This document shows positions 18,340-26,935 of a stretch of DNA of 55,386 bases, one piece after another (within the stretch, counting starts at the first letter, position 1; every line of letters begins with the position of its first letter). Source of the DNA: Methanosarcinaceae archaeon (GTDB lineage: Archaea; Halobacteriota; Methanosarcinia; Methanosarcinales; Methanosarcinaceae); NCBI GenBank assembly GCA_030611265.1, contig JAUWQD010000013.1:1-55386 (forward strand), read 5' to 3'. The notes under the pieces are model-generated. The model was not told the origin of the DNA. It did no database searches and was given only the letters and a program-made list of their open reading frames with translations. A program made the translations under genes and the position numbers.

Positions 18340-19197
18340 ATGAACAATATGTTTAAAACAACAATTCTGTTAGCATCTCTTACCGGACTGTTAGTTATGG
18401 TCGGGCGTGCAGTTGGCGGTCCGAGCGGCATGATAATTGCATTTGTGTTTGCAGTTGTCATGAATTTTGGAAGCTATTGGTACAGCGACAAGATCGTTCT
18501 TAAGATGTATAAAGCAAAGGAAGTTACTGAATCCGAACAACCCAATTTGTACAGGGTTGTTTATAATCTTGCAGCGCGTGCGAATATTCCTATGCCGAAA
18601 GTCTACATAGTAGAAAATTCAATGGCAAATGCTTTTGCGACAGGTCGCGATCCTAAACATGCAGCTGTTGCTGCTACGACCGGAATTCTTGATCTTCTGA
18701 CAAACGAAGAACTCGAAGGTGTGCTCGCACACGAACTTGCGCATGTCAAAAACCGCGACACTTTGATCAGTGCTGTTGCAGCGACAATTGCGGGTGTTAT
18801 CACCATGGTTGCAATGATGGCACGCTGGGCTGCAATTTTCGGCGGCATCGGCGGTCGTGACAATAATGGCAGTTCAAATATTGTAGGATTTATTTTGCTT
18901 GCGGTATTGGCACCAATTGCAGCGACTATCATCCAACTTGCAATTTCAAGATCACGTGAGTTTGCAGCAGACGCCGAAGGCGCACGCATATCCCAAAAAC
19001 CATGGGCTCTTGCGAACGCTCTTGGAAAACTGGAAAACGGTGCATCAAATTACCGCCCAAGAAAAGGCGATGTTGAAGCATCTCAAAATACAGCGCATAT
19101 GTTCATCGTGAATCCGTTAAAAAGTGGCGTAATTGGATCACTTTTTAGAACACACCCACCAACAGAAGAAAGAATGCGCCGCCTTAATGCGATGTGA
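18340..19197 (+). CDS. htpX: HtpX-like membrane zinc protease
   Basis: M48-family membrane protease, 285 residues from this start. It has transmembrane spans near 5-40 and 145-195, the zinc motif HELAH near residues 131-135, and the third ligand in EFAADAEG near 206. HtpX cleaves damaged membrane proteins from the cytoplasmic side. An in-frame ATG at 18328 would add four residues; 18340 is preferred because GGGGA lies just upstream and homologs start here. A TATA-like ttatatatc lies about 50 bases upstream. It stands alone after the lipoprotein terminator. Confidence 0.92.
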   Translation: MNNMFKTTILLASLTGLLVMVGRAVGGPSGMIIAFVFAVVMNFGSYWYSDKIVLKMYKAKEVTESEQPNLYRVVYNLAARANIPMPKVYIVENSMANAFATGRDPKHAAVAATTGILDLLTNEELEGVLAHELAHVKNRDTLISAVAATIAGVITMVAMMARWAAIFGGIGGRDNNGSSNIVGFILLAVLAPIAATIIQLAISRSREFAADAEGARISQKPWALANALGKLENGASNYRPRKGDVEASQNTAHMFIVNPLKSGVIGSLFRTHPPTEERMRRLNAM

Positions 19198-19228
19198 GAT
19201 CGGTTTTTTAAAATTTGTGTGGGTTTTA

Positions 19229-19387
19229 TTATCCCACATTCTCTTTTTGTATTTTCATTTTGACTGTGGATTTACTCAATTTCATGTCACGAGCAATGTT
19301 TTTGGTGCTGTCATTTTTTGTTTTTGCCCGAATTATGTATTTAACCTTCTTATCTGTTAATTTTACGACTTTATTTCGTTTACCCAT
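19229..19387 (-). pseudogene. Truncated integrase-type transposase N-terminus
   Basis: About 52 codons encoding MGKRNKVVKLTDKK and a helix-turn-helix (STKNIARDMKLSKSTVK), the N-terminal part of integrase-like (IS481-type) transposases common in methanogens. The remainder is missing, so this is an insertion-sequence remnant. The stop lies 31 bases past htpX on the opposite strand. No terminal inverted repeats were noticed. Confidence 0.6.
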
Positions 19388-19519
19388 GCTGAGAAGATGA
19401 GCGTATAAAGTCAAAGGTTTCAGGACTATACCACAGCCGTATTGATAGAAAAGGCTATATACTATTTGGCGGCTTGTCATATATGCAATTTAATTTAATC
19501 ATAAGTCTGAGGGGATTTA

Positions 19520-19885
19520 ATGAATAAAGTCGATATCTTACAAAGATGTCTGCACATGCTGACAGATGACAGTAATGTCATTGGCAGTGCAGTATCCAGC
19601 AAAAACGGATTAGTTATGGCAACTGATTTGCCAGAAGGAATGGACCGAAACTCTTTTTGTGCAATGGCAGGCTCACTTTTTGACGGAATACAGACCGCCG
19701 CATCTGCAATTGACAAACATGGTGTCAGGCATGCAGTAATGAACATCGGAAATGAACTTTTCATTGCCCACTTGTGCGGCAATTCCGCAATCTTGCTGGT
19801 AAATACTCAATCGGGTATTGAACTTGAGCCTTTTATGCGCGAGATAACATCTACTGCAAATACGATTGGAACTGTAGTTGGATAA
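19520..19885 (+). CDS. Roadblock/LC7 domain protein
   Basis: A 121-residue Roadblock/LC7 protein: starting ILQRCLHML, then VIGSAVSSKNGLVMATDLP and a C-terminal helix. These small dimers usually regulate small GTPases or gliding/motility systems; in archaea their partners are mostly unknown, and no GTPase gene is adjacent here. GAGGGG lies 6 bases before the ATG. The gene is monocistronic and convergent with the nitroreductase gene. Confidence 0.85.
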   Translation: MNKVDILQRCLHMLTDDSNVIGSAVSSKNGLVMATDLPEGMDRNSFCAMAGSLFDGIQTAASAIDKHGVRHAVMNIGNELFIAHLCGNSAILLVNTQSGIELEPFMREITSTANTIGTVVG

Positions 19886-19953
19886 ACCACGATCTTTAAT
19901 TGGAAAAACAAGTGGTGCTAGTTACAACTCTCTTTCCAGCACCCATTTTGACA

Positions 19954-20544
19954 TTACAAATAACCTATCGTTAGTATGTACAATGCATTCTCAGGCAGCC
20001 TGAGTACCTGCCCAACCTTCTCATCATCAAACGCACCAACAGTGCACGTTCCAATACCAAGGGCAACTCCCTGCAAACATACATTCTGGGCAGCATGCCC
20101 GATCTCAATATTCGTATAGCGAATGCCGCGTTTTCCATATTTTGCAGTTGCGCGTGAGTAATTTGCTGCAAAAACGATATTTGCGGTACAATCTCGAACC
20201 TGCGGTTGTGAAAGTGCTGCAATAGAAAGTTCATCATTTATGTTTCCTTCAATTGTCTGTACAATTGAATGATTATCAGGCAGATACTTGTATACCCCGA
20301 CATCCAGTCCATCAATTTTTCCTGCAACAAGATATACTTCAAGCGGATACAGTGCACCTGCTGACGGGGCAGTCCTGAATCCAATATTCGATGTTACGCC
20401 CTGTGCAGCCCACAGAAGCTGGGACACGTCCTTGATCGAGAGGGTCTTGTTCGAATACGAACGAATGGAACGCCTCTTTGCAAGACTTTCCTCAATAGTG
20501 AGATCTCCTGACAGTTCAGGCGCAGGGAGTTTGATCTCTTTCAA
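19954..20544 (-). CDS. SagB/ThcOx-type nitroreductase
   Basis: A 196-residue FMN-dependent nitroreductase-fold oxidoreductase. Visible motifs are RRSIRSYSNK near residue 25, APSAGALYPLEVYL near 60 (typical of SagB-type dehydrogenases) and GIGTCTVGAFDD near 165. The start is a TTG at 20544 with GAGGTG 8 bases upstream. SagB proteins oxidise azolines in peptide products, but no cyclodehydratase is here; archaeal homologs are uncharacterised. It is 21 bases after the DUF190 gene and may be the last gene of the moaD-crcB run. Confidence 0.85.
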   Translation of the reverse strand: MKEIKLPAPELSGDLTIEESLAKRRSIRSYSNKTLSIKDVSQLLWAAQGVTSNIGFRTAPSAGALYPLEVYLVAGKIDGLDVGVYKYLPDNHSIVQTIEGNINDELSIAALSQPQVRDCTANIVFAANYSRATAKYGKRGIRYTNIEIGHAAQNVCLQGVALGIGTCTVGAFDDEKVGQVLRLPENALYILTIGYL

Positions 20545-20565
20545 TATATCACACCTCTTGTCTTG

Positions 20566-20919
20566 TCATACTACGATCTTTGTTTCTGTAACCGTGATGA
20601 TCCCATGATCGCCAAGGACTTCCTGAATATGAGGTATAAGCGGTTCAATACGCTTAAGATAATCCACACATTCAACAACGATCGGATGTTCGGTATTGAG
20701 CTTATAAAGACGTATTCCCTTGCCTCCTCCTCCGCCAAATCCGGCTGTGGCATGGAATATGGTCGCGCCAGTAACTTCGCTGTTTTCGAACAGGTCAAGT
20801 ATCTTCTTTTGGACAAGTTCTCCCTGATACATGTCGGTCTCTCGCATATACACCCTTAGCACATGTTTTTTGGCGTACTCAAAAGCGCCATCATGTTCAG
20901 TATCGGTATCATCACTCAT
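20566..20919 (-). CDS. DUF190 protein
   Basis: A 117-residue DUF190 protein (VLRVYMRETDMYQGE, then TGATIFHATAGFGGGG). DUF190 folds resemble the PII signal-transduction trimer. It is the second of two adjacent paralogs, 36 bases after the first. The frequent linkage of DUF190 with crcB fluoride channels suggests a regulatory role in fluoride or cation response, which is not proven. GGAAA precedes the ATG. Confidence 0.85.
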   Translation of the reverse strand: MSDDTDTEHDGAFEYAKKHVLRVYMRETDMYQGELVQKKILDLFENSEVTGATIFHATAGFGGGGGKGIRLYKLNTEHPIVVECVDYLKRIEPLIPHIQEVLGDHGIITVTETKIVV

Positions 20920-20955
20920 TTTCCTAACCCCCCTTCCCTGTTATGGAACAGTAAC

Positions 20956-21276
20956 CTAAAGATTCTCACCGGAGATGATCTCAACGTCCTGCAACGTCAT
21001 GAGTTCATTCGGTACCATCTCACGAAGTTTTGGTACTAATGGCCTGATCTTATCTTCTGTATCCACTGCTTCAACGATCAGCGGCAGGTCAACCCCAAGC
21101 CGCAATATGCTTGCAGTATGTATGTTGCTGTGAACCCCATAACCTTCAATGCCGTGAATAACTGTGGCTCCTGCAACATAGGAATCTTTCAGGTATTCAA
21201 GAACGGCATGGTGCGCTGACCTGCCCTTGTATGTGTCATTTTCGCTAAGGTATATCCGAAGAAGTACGGCTTTCAT
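20956..21276 (-). CDS. DUF190 protein
   Basis: A 106-residue DUF190 protein, paralog of the following gene: VLLRIYLSENDTYKGR, then GATVIHGIEGYG. The ribosome-binding site GGGAGGG lies 5-6 bases upstream of the ATG. It follows the crcB pair by 33 bases. Both copies keep the PII-like fold signature, so they may form mixed trimers. Function by association: a sensor or modulator for the CrcB pair. Confidence 0.85.
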   Translation of the reverse strand: MKAVLLRIYLSENDTYKGRSAHHAVLEYLKDSYVAGATVIHGIEGYGVHSNIHTASILRLGVDLPLIVEAVDTEDKIRPLVPKLREMVPNELMTLQDVEIISGENL

Positions 21277-21309
21277 GATTTCCCTCCCAAAATATAATTC
21301 GTTCTGATT

Positions 21310-21678
21310 TTAGATTAAGTTAACTACAATGTATCCCACAACAACTCCCATTAAACACAACAGAACATTCAATGAGATGTTCAGGATAAAATACATGTTT
21401 TCGCCTTCCTCCAGCAGTTTGAAGGTTTCATAGGCGAATGTGGAGAAGGTGGTGAACGAGCCAAGCAGCCCTGTGTTTACGAAATCAATAGTCGAGTCTG
21501 GAACTGATGAAAAGGTGAAAATGGAGAGTGTTGTGCTTCCAATTACGTTCACAATGAGCGTTCCTGTCGGGAGTTCTGCGACCCTCGCAACCATGCCTGA
21601 AACTAAATACCGCAATATCGCGCCAAAAAATCCACCCAGTCCTACAAGTATGGCAGGCATGAACGCATCCAGTCCCAT
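21310..21678 (-). CDS. crcB: Fluoride channel subunit CrcB
   Basis: A 122-residue CrcB/Fluc membrane protein with four transmembrane helices. [14 protein letters not shown] near residue 15, [10 protein letters not shown] near 40 and [16 protein letters not shown] near 70 are the conserved pore motifs. Fluc proteins export fluoride as antiparallel dimers. Its ATG overlaps the last base of the preceding crcB stop, so the two are translationally coupled and probably form a heterodimer. No fluoride riboswitch is visible upstream; the genes sit inside a longer operon. Confidence 0.93.
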   Translation of the reverse strand: MGLDAFMPAILVGLGGFFGAILRYLVSGMVARVAELPTGTLIVNVIGSTTLSIFTFSSVPDSTIDFVNTGLLGSFTTFSTFAYETFKLLEEGENMYFILNISLNVLLCLMGVVVGYIVVNLI

Positions 21679-22073
21679 TATTTTGCCACCCCCCTCTCCT
21701 TCTTTCTTGAGAGGAGTATGATAGCACCTCGTCCCAAAAGTACTGCAATGAGCGTGAAAATTACGTTTATTACGATGTTAAAAGCAGCAAGTGTTGGAGC
21801 CATCTGGTAGGATTGGACTGCGAAAGTGGAAAAGGTGGTGAACGACCCCAGAAAACCGATCCCAAGTCCCATCCGCACGCGCGGGCTGACGTATCCCAGT
21901 AATTCAGTGTCAAACATCAGCATCCCGAGCGCGAAACTTCCAAGTACGTTAACAGTAAACGTGTCAAAAGGCGTAGCAACTGCGCTCGATAATAAAAACC
22001 TTGAAATTGCCCCGAAAAAACCGCCTATTCCGATGATCAACAGGTTGCTAATATCTGTTCTCATGGGAGTCAT
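21678..22073 (-). CDS. crcB: Fluoride channel subunit CrcB (paralog)
   Basis: A 131-residue CrcB/Fluc paralog with four transmembrane helices and the motifs [26 protein letters not shown] and [16 protein letters not shown]. It begins 1 base after the moeA stop codon and ends one base into the next crcB start. Paired crcB genes usually encode dual-topology partners fixed in opposite orientations. The charge distribution at the C-terminus (LSRKKERG) differs from the shorter paralog, consistent with opposite topology. Confidence 0.93.
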   Translation of the reverse strand: MTPMRTDISNLLIIGIGGFFGAISRFLLSSAVATPFDTFTVNVLGSFALGMLMFDTELLGYVSPRVRMGLGIGFLGSFTTFSTFAVQSYQMAPTLAAFNIVINVIFTLIAVLLGRGAIILLSRKKERGVAK

Positions 22074-22074
22074 G

Positions 22075-23265
22075 TTACTCTATCAGGACAACATCCACGT
22101 CCTGTCCTTCTTCATATCCTTCCACGTTCTCAGGAATTATGACAAAACCGTTGGCTTTTGCAACCGAACTCAACACACCCGACCCCGATGTCATCAGCGG
22201 ATGAGCAATGTTGCCTTCAAGTATCACCCTTGCGTATGTAAGGTATCCTTCCTTTGAGTTGATCTTACCACTCATGCGCGCCCTAATTGTGGTGTCAGGT
22301 ATGTCAGGTATGTTTCCCACTTTCCTGAGCGCCGGACGTGCGAACGCAAACAATCCGACAAGTCCTGCAACTGGATAACCAGGCATGCAAACAATGGGCA
22401 CGTTCCTGATTATACCAAGAGCCGTGGGTTTTCCCGGACTCAATCCGATGCCGTGGACAAGTATATCTCCCAGTGAATTAACGACCGCAGGTACATGGTC
22501 ACGTTCTCCAACCGATGTGCCGCCGCATAGTATTATCATGTCGGCGTCAAGGTTTGATTGGATAGCATCTTCGATAAGTTTTGGCTTATCCGGCACGATG
22601 TCACAGTATCGTGCTTTTCCGCCCCATTTTTCAACATAAAGCCCAACCATTAGACCGTTTGTTTCAAGAACTTTTCCGGGCGGCGGGATTTCTGAGATCG
22701 TGCGAGGGACAACTTCATCACCTGTCGGGATGACGGAAACTACAGGTTTCCGGTACACTTCGACTTCCGAGAGTCCAAGGGATGCTATTACTGCGACGTC
22801 ACATGGGCGAAGCAAATGCCCTGCCTCTAATATGAGTTCTCCTTTTGTCATATCCTCGCCTATACACCCTACGTGTTTGTTCGGGTGTACCTGTGTGCGT
22901 ATTTCCACCATGTCACCTATCGGTGTGGTATCCTCTATCATAACAACAGCATCTGCGCTGTCGGGTATGTTTGAGCCTGTATGGACACGGGCACATGTAC
23001 CCTGTTCTGCGTTGTCTGATGATCCGAGCATCACCGGATTTGTCACTGATGCGCCAATGATGTCGGCTGATTGCACTGCGTAACCGTCCATTGCGGCGCG
23101 GCGGTAGTGCGGGACATCTCTTGTGGCTGTGATGGGTGATGCGAGCACTCTGTCGGGACAATCAATGAGCGGAATCGGTTCTGTCGCTAATAGTGGACTG
23201 ATGGAATTTAGAAAAAGTATTCTTGCATCCTCAACTTTTGTGAGTTCCTTAATGATAGTTCCCAT
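22075..23265 (-). CDS. moeA: Molybdopterin molybdenumtransferase MoeA
   Basis: MoeA, 396 residues, which inserts molybdate or tungstate into adenylylated molybdopterin. Conserved segments: RAAMDGYAV near residue 57, the catalytic stretch GDEVV near 180, LCGGTSVGERD near 240 and GLSPGKPTALG near 270. It follows moaD by 40 bases and precedes the crcB pair by one base. The cofactor it makes would be needed by the aldehyde oxidoreductase in this window and by formylmethanofuran dehydrogenase in methanogens. Confidence 0.95.
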   Translation of the reverse strand: MGTIIKELTKVEDARILFLNSISPLLATEPIPLIDCPDRVLASPITATRDVPHYRRAAMDGYAVQSADIIGASVTNPVMLGSSDNAEQGTCARVHTGSNIPDSADAVVMIEDTTPIGDMVEIRTQVHPNKHVGCIGEDMTKGELILEAGHLLRPCDVAVIASLGLSEVEVYRKPVVSVIPTGDEVVPRTISEIPPPGKVLETNGLMVGLYVEKWGGKARYCDIVPDKPKLIEDAIQSNLDADMIILCGGTSVGERDHVPAVVNSLGDILVHGIGLSPGKPTALGIIRNVPIVCMPGYPVAGLVGLFAFARPALRKVGNIPDIPDTTIRARMSGKINSKEGYLTYARVILEGNIAHPLMTSGSGVLSSVAKANGFVIIPENVEGYEEGQDVDVVLIE

Positions 23266-23305
23266 GTGCTCAACCTACTCAAAAATATAAAACCGTGGTC
23301 GGCTT

Positions 23306-23590
23306 TCATCCACCTGAAACAGGCGGGAATATCGCAATTTCATCACCCTGTGCAAGTTTGGTTGAAAAACCGTCAAGGTGGTGGATGCTGTTGCCGTTTA
23401 CGAATACGTTAATATATCCTCGAAGTTCCGGTTCTTCGGTACCGTCTTCAAATATTATATCTTTCAGCGAGGGATACTGCTGTATGAGACTGTTGAGTAT
23501 ATCCAGTACATTGTCGCCATCAAGCATTACTTCGGATTTGCCTGCATGCTCCCGAAGATTTGCAAATAGTTTCATTTTAATGCTTACCAT
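23306..23590 (-). CDS. moaD: MoaD/SAMP-type ubiquitin-like sulfur carrier
   Basis: A 94-residue beta-grasp protein ending in FPPVSGG, the C-terminal Gly-Gly that is adenylated and thiocarboxylated in MoaD. It donates sulfur for molybdopterin synthesis. In archaea similar proteins (SAMPs) are also conjugated to protein targets, so a dual role is possible. It stands 40 bases before moeA and probably leads this operon. Confidence 0.9.
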   Translation of the reverse strand: MVSIKMKLFANLREHAGKSEVMLDGDNVLDILNSLIQQYPSLKDIIFEDGTEEPELRGYINVFVNGNSIHHLDGFSTKLAQGDEIAIFPPVSGG

Positions 23591-23773
23591 GAAACACTAT
23601 TTTGACGCATACCTTTAATAAAGTTCTGCTATTTTCGTATATAGGATAAGTGCACTCGTTACTTATTAAGGGTGTTTCAACATATTTGTTGAAGATAATC
23701 GTATATAACTGTCTATTCTATAATGTGATGGAACATGCCATTCATGCCTAATTCTCTTATTTTGTTAGCAGTG

Positions 23774-23909
23774 GAGCGAAGAACACCCTCGTCGGTGTCC
23801 GAGAGCGGAACGCTTCAGCTCAGCGCGTAGCGTACTAATGAACCGATAAATAGAGTCAATTCAGACATGTCTTTTCGGACATTTACGAGGGAGTGCCCCT
23901 CCCTCGTAA
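23774..23909. ncRNA. GC-rich structured intergenic segment (candidate RNA or terminator)
   Basis: In the 350-base AT-rich gap between moaD and the riboflavin gene there is a GC-rich block with several inverted repeats. GAGCGAAG (23774-23781) can pair with CTTC-A-GCTC (23813-23821) around an ACACC/GGTGT hairpin (23783-23798). An ATGTC/GACAT hairpin is near 23867. TTACGAGGGAG (23883-23893) pairs perfectly with CTCCCTCGTAA (23899-23909). The last two lie just downstream of the riboflavin reductase stop and may terminate it. The remaining gap 23591-23773 is AT-rich with no gene. Confidence 0.4.
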
Positions 23910-23940
23910 GTTAATCTAATCGAAAGGTATAATAGGTACG

Positions 23941-24633
23941 TTAATCAAAAGTCTGCGCCGCATTTACGCTCCACTTCAAAACCACACCGTCATCCATTCT
24001 CTCGCACGACACAAACTCCAGCCCCATAATCTCATTCTCTTCAAAACCCGGACCATCAACAAGTGTCGGCGACGAGGAACCTCCGATTATCAGATTTCCA
24101 ACAAAACTGTATATCTCATCCACAAGTCCGCAAGATAGCATTCCCCAATTCAAACCTGCACCGCCTTCAATCATCAAACGATCAATACCCATCTCCTTCA
24201 ATCGCACAACAAGTTCAGGCAGGTCAACCTTATTCTCACCTGCAACAACCACCACAGCCATTTCATCCAGAACCTTAACCCTCTCGCGCGGAGCCGACCG
24301 TGAAACTGCAATAACCCGTGTTCCCTCGCCTTTTTTGAAAATATCAGCATCAATTGGCGTTCTTGCCTTACTGTCAACAACCACCCTGACAGGATTTTCC
24401 TCACGTCCATCAGCCTTTCGTGCAGCCCTGCGCGATTCAGACTTAACGGTAAGACTGGGATCATCTGCAAGAACAGTACCAATTCCCACCATAACAGCAT
24501 CCGAACTTGCCCTAAGTTCATCCATCCTGTCAAAATCCAAGTCTCCCGATATCCTGACCTGCTTGCGCTCCCTTGTGGAGATCTTACCGTCTGCAGACAT
24601 TGCTGAATTTATGAATGTAAAAGGTCGTTCCAT
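23941..24633 (-). CDS. Diaminohydroxy-ribosylaminopyrimidine phosphate reductase (riboflavin pathway)
   Basis: A 230-residue protein of the RibD C-terminal reductase family, the archaeal 2,5-diamino-6-ribosylamino-pyrimidinone 5'-phosphate reductase (ArfC-type), an early step to riboflavin and coenzyme F420's flavin-like part. Motifs: INSAMSADGKIS near residue 10, AVMVGIGTVLADDPSLTV near 48 and LMIEGGAGLNW near 160. The ATG at 24633 has AGGTGA 5 bases upstream; a GTG at 24642 is in frame but less likely. It lies 1 base after the stop of the membrane-anchored protein gene. Confidence 0.92.
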   Translation of the reverse strand: MERPFTFINSAMSADGKISTRERKQVRISGDLDFDRMDELRASSDAVMVGIGTVLADDPSLTVKSESRRAARKADGREENPVRVVVDSKARTPIDADIFKKGEGTRVIAVSRSAPRERVKVLDEMAVVVVAGENKVDLPELVVRLKEMGIDRLMIEGGAGLNWGMLSCGLVDEIYSFVGNLIIGGSSSPTLVDGPGFEENEIMGLEFVSCERMDDGVVLKWSVNAAQTFD

Positions 24634-24634
24634 A

Positions 24635-25513
24635 CTATTCACCTGTTTTACCTATTATCGTATCAATATAATGTTTCAAAAGGTTCTTTGTGTTTAAGTA
24701 AGTCATATGAAAAGCATTGAAATCCTTTTTCACAAAAACTGCAATTGCATTGTCATTCTGACCGATGACCGATGGAAAACCCCAGCTTGATCCTGCCACA
24801 ACGGACTCAATAATCGGATCAGTCCGCAACTGCTCGGATGTTGTGACAATATTTGTTGTAAATGATGTCTTATAATAATCAGACCATCCAATTCCGTCAA
24901 AAACTCTCAAATATGCAACATAGTTGCCGGGATAATCTATAATGACTGCTGTTTCGAGTCCATCAAAATCCAGGTCATAGAGTTCAATACCATTCTCCTT
25001 ATCCTCTCCGATGACAATATTCGATGAAACGATATCCTGACCGTTGTCCTCTACAACAATGGTAAACACAGCCATTTCACCGGCTTTTAAATTTTGAATG
25101 TCAAGCCGCTTTATCACAGGTTTCCAATACGGAGTGTAATTAATAACCAGACTGTATGCTCCCGATGACGAATCAGTTGATACAGTATTTATACCATTTT
25201 TCAAATATCCAATCTCAATTGCCGTTGTCTCGTCGAGAATTCCGTTACAACTGGTTGTGTTGCCATTGATGGTCACAACGGGATTTGAAACCAGGCTGGA
25301 AGTGTTGTAACTGGTAAACACTAATGTCTGGTTGATCGGAGGCAGGTTTCCCTCGATCGAAAAAGAAAAATTTGAATCGGTTTCAGGGAAATGCGTCCAT
25401 GTATAACTAGAATAGGGATATGCCAGATACAATATCGGCACCATTGCAAAAATCACAACAAGTGCCGCCGTCACAACTAACCAAATACGCAACCTCTCAG
25501 CCGCCTTTATCAA
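24635..25513 (-). CDS. Membrane-anchored extracellular protein
   Basis: A 292-residue protein with one N-terminal membrane anchor (about 10-32, LVVTAALVVIFAMVPILYL) and a beta-rich outside portion of unknown family. It has many N-x-S/T sites, consistent with archaeal surface glycosylation. Residues 130-220 resemble an Ig-like or FN3-like beta sandwich (VFTIVVEDNGQ...YVAYLRVFDGIGW). It is directly followed by the riboflavin reductase gene and is 21 bases past the CBS gene, so the four-gene minus run Usp-CBS-anchor-reductase may be one transcript without an obvious common function. Confidence 0.72.
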   Translation of the reverse strand: MIKAAERLRIWLVVTAALVVIFAMVPILYLAYPYSSYTWTHFPETDSNFSFSIEGNLPPINQTLVFTSYNTSSLVSNPVVTINGNTTSCNGILDETTAIEIGYLKNGINTVSTDSSSGAYSLVINYTPYWKPVIKRLDIQNLKAGEMAVFTIVVEDNGQDIVSSNIVIGEDKENGIELYDLDFDGLETAVIIDYPGNYVAYLRVFDGIGWSDYYKTSFTTNIVTTSEQLRTDPIIESVVAGSSWGFPSVIGQNDNAIAVFVKKDFNAFHMTYLNTKNLLKHYIDTIIGKTGE

Positions 25514-25534
25514 CCGATTTCAATTATCAAACTT

Positions 25535-26386
25535 TTAATAGTCAACGAGTGCCTTCAACAGATCGCGGTCCCGAAGGATTCCAATCAATTTCTGGTTTGC
25601 ATTCACAACCGGCATCTGGTCGATCTTACTGCGCTTCATCTTGCGTGCACAGTCACTGACTCCTGAAATTGATGCAGCGGTGATCATATCTTTTACCATT
25701 ATATCCTTTGCAAGAACATTTGGAACTTTGATCCTTGAAACACTGTAGTAAATACTCATCGTATCTCTCATGGATTCCCATGTCCATGCATCATCATCCG
25801 AACCCGCGGACATATCAGACATCTCCACCGTATCCTCAATGACACTTGCACTTATGATATCACGGTCTGATATAATTCCCACAAGTTCTATATCAGAATC
25901 CAAAACCGGAGAAGCCTTGACATGTGCAAGTTCCATAGCCCTTGCCACAACAGGAAGTGGTGTTTCATCCCACACAGGTACAACACCATTGTTCAGGAAC
26001 TGACCGATTGGCTCTACAATATTCAGGTCAGCCATTGACCCTATTACATCCGCGATCGTCACAAGCCCCACAAGTTTATCATCCTCTACCACAGGCAACC
26101 TTCGTATCCTGTTCTCAAGGAATAACCTTGCAGCATCAATAATGTTCGCATCTGGTGCAATTGTTGCAGGATCCCGTGCCATAAGCAATGCAAGTTGTTC
26201 CTCTTCAGGTTTTCGGAGTAAATTTGTACGGGTTATGAGTCCAACAACCTTGTTGTCCTTTAATACAGGAACTCCCGAAATGCGTTTATTTTTTAATATC
26301 TTAAGAACTTCATCTCTTGAACCTGGAAGGGTTGCGCATGCGACATCCCTGACCATGATCTCTTCAATGATTGTGTTTTTCGGCAT
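25535..26386 (-). CDS. Four-CBS-domain protein
   Basis: A 283-residue protein made of four CBS domains arranged as two Bateman pairs; each unit shows the V-x-G-ϕ-ϕ-T/D-R-x-D/N pattern (VVGLITRTNLL, LVGLVTIADVI, LVGIISDRDII, LIGILRDRDLL). CBS pairs bind adenosine nucleotides or SAM and act as energy sensors. No enzyme is fused. It follows the Usp gene by 26 bases on the same strand. The regulated target is unknown. Confidence 0.92.
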   Translation of the reverse strand: MPKNTIIEEIMVRDVACATLPGSRDEVLKILKNKRISGVPVLKDNKVVGLITRTNLLRKPEEEQLALLMARDPATIAPDANIIDAARLFLENRIRRLPVVEDDKLVGLVTIADVIGSMADLNIVEPIGQFLNNGVVPVWDETPLPVVARAMELAHVKASPVLDSDIELVGIISDRDIISASVIEDTVEMSDMSAGSDDDAWTWESMRDTMSIYYSVSRIKVPNVLAKDIMVKDMITAASISGVSDCARKMKRSKIDQMPVVNANQKLIGILRDRDLLKALVDY

Positions 26387-26412
26387 GTTTTTTTAACCTC
26401 GTAAATTCAAAA

Positions 26413-26868
26413 TCATTCTTCTTTTGGGTTTCCACGTACCACCAGTACAGGTACCTTGGAATTGCGTGTGACCTTCTCTGCAACACTGCCAAGCAAGAAC
26501 CGATCCAGTCCACCCTTACCAAGCGTTCCCAACACGATAACATCAATCTCATTGTTCTGTGCAAACTCAATAATCTCATGACTTGGATGACCTTCAAGCA
26601 ATGACCCCTCGATATCAATGCCTGATGCTTTTGCATCATCCACTATCTGTTGAATTGCCTCAGTACCCTCCTTTTGCAGGAGTTCATACATCATTTCCCA
26701 TCCTGCATCCATTGGAACAGAAGCGAACGCTGCGGTATCAACCACATACGCAACATTGACTTTCGCACCGCTCAATCTTGCAAGTTCAATACCATATGTA
26801 ACTGCTTTTTTGTTTGGTTCTGAACCATCGGTTGCAATCAAAATTTTCTTGTATAATTCACTGCCCAT
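26413..26868 (-). CDS. Universal stress protein (UspA family)
   Basis: A 151-residue UspA-fold protein. The N-terminus KKILIATDGSEPNKKA and the C-terminal ATP-binding motif GTLGKGGLDRFLLGSVAEKV (G-x2-G-x9-G-S/T) indicate the nucleotide-binding Usp type. Expression is probably stress- or growth-phase-dependent, by analogy. An 18-bp AT palindrome lies 32 bases upstream of the ATG. It leads the CBS gene. Confidence 0.93.
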   Translation of the reverse strand: MGSELYKKILIATDGSEPNKKAVTYGIELARLSGAKVNVAYVVDTAAFASVPMDAGWEMMYELLQKEGTEAIQQIVDDAKASGIDIEGSLLEGHPSHEIIEFAQNNEIDVIVLGTLGKGGLDRFLLGSVAEKVTRNSKVPVLVVRGNPKEE

Positions 26869-26899
26869 ATCTCCATCTCCATCAACCTTATTTAAATTT

Positions 26900-26917
26900 A
26901 AGTTTAAATTTAAACTT
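26900..26917. promoter_or_regulatory. Perfect 18-bp palindrome upstream of Usp
   Basis: AAGTTTAAATTTAAACTT is its own reverse complement and is flanked by further TTTAAATTT runs. It lies where the core promoter of the Usp gene would be (32-49 bases before its ATG) and 19 bases past the amidohydrolase stop. It may be a repressor operator or just AT-rich promoter DNA. Confidence 0.4.
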
Positions 26918-26935
26918 GAAATTTAGATTTGAAAC

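Noticed and set aside
20566-23590. Fluoride riboswitch upstream of crcB
   Set aside because: The crcB genes follow moeA with no leader, and no crcB-type riboswitch pattern was recognised ahead of moaD.
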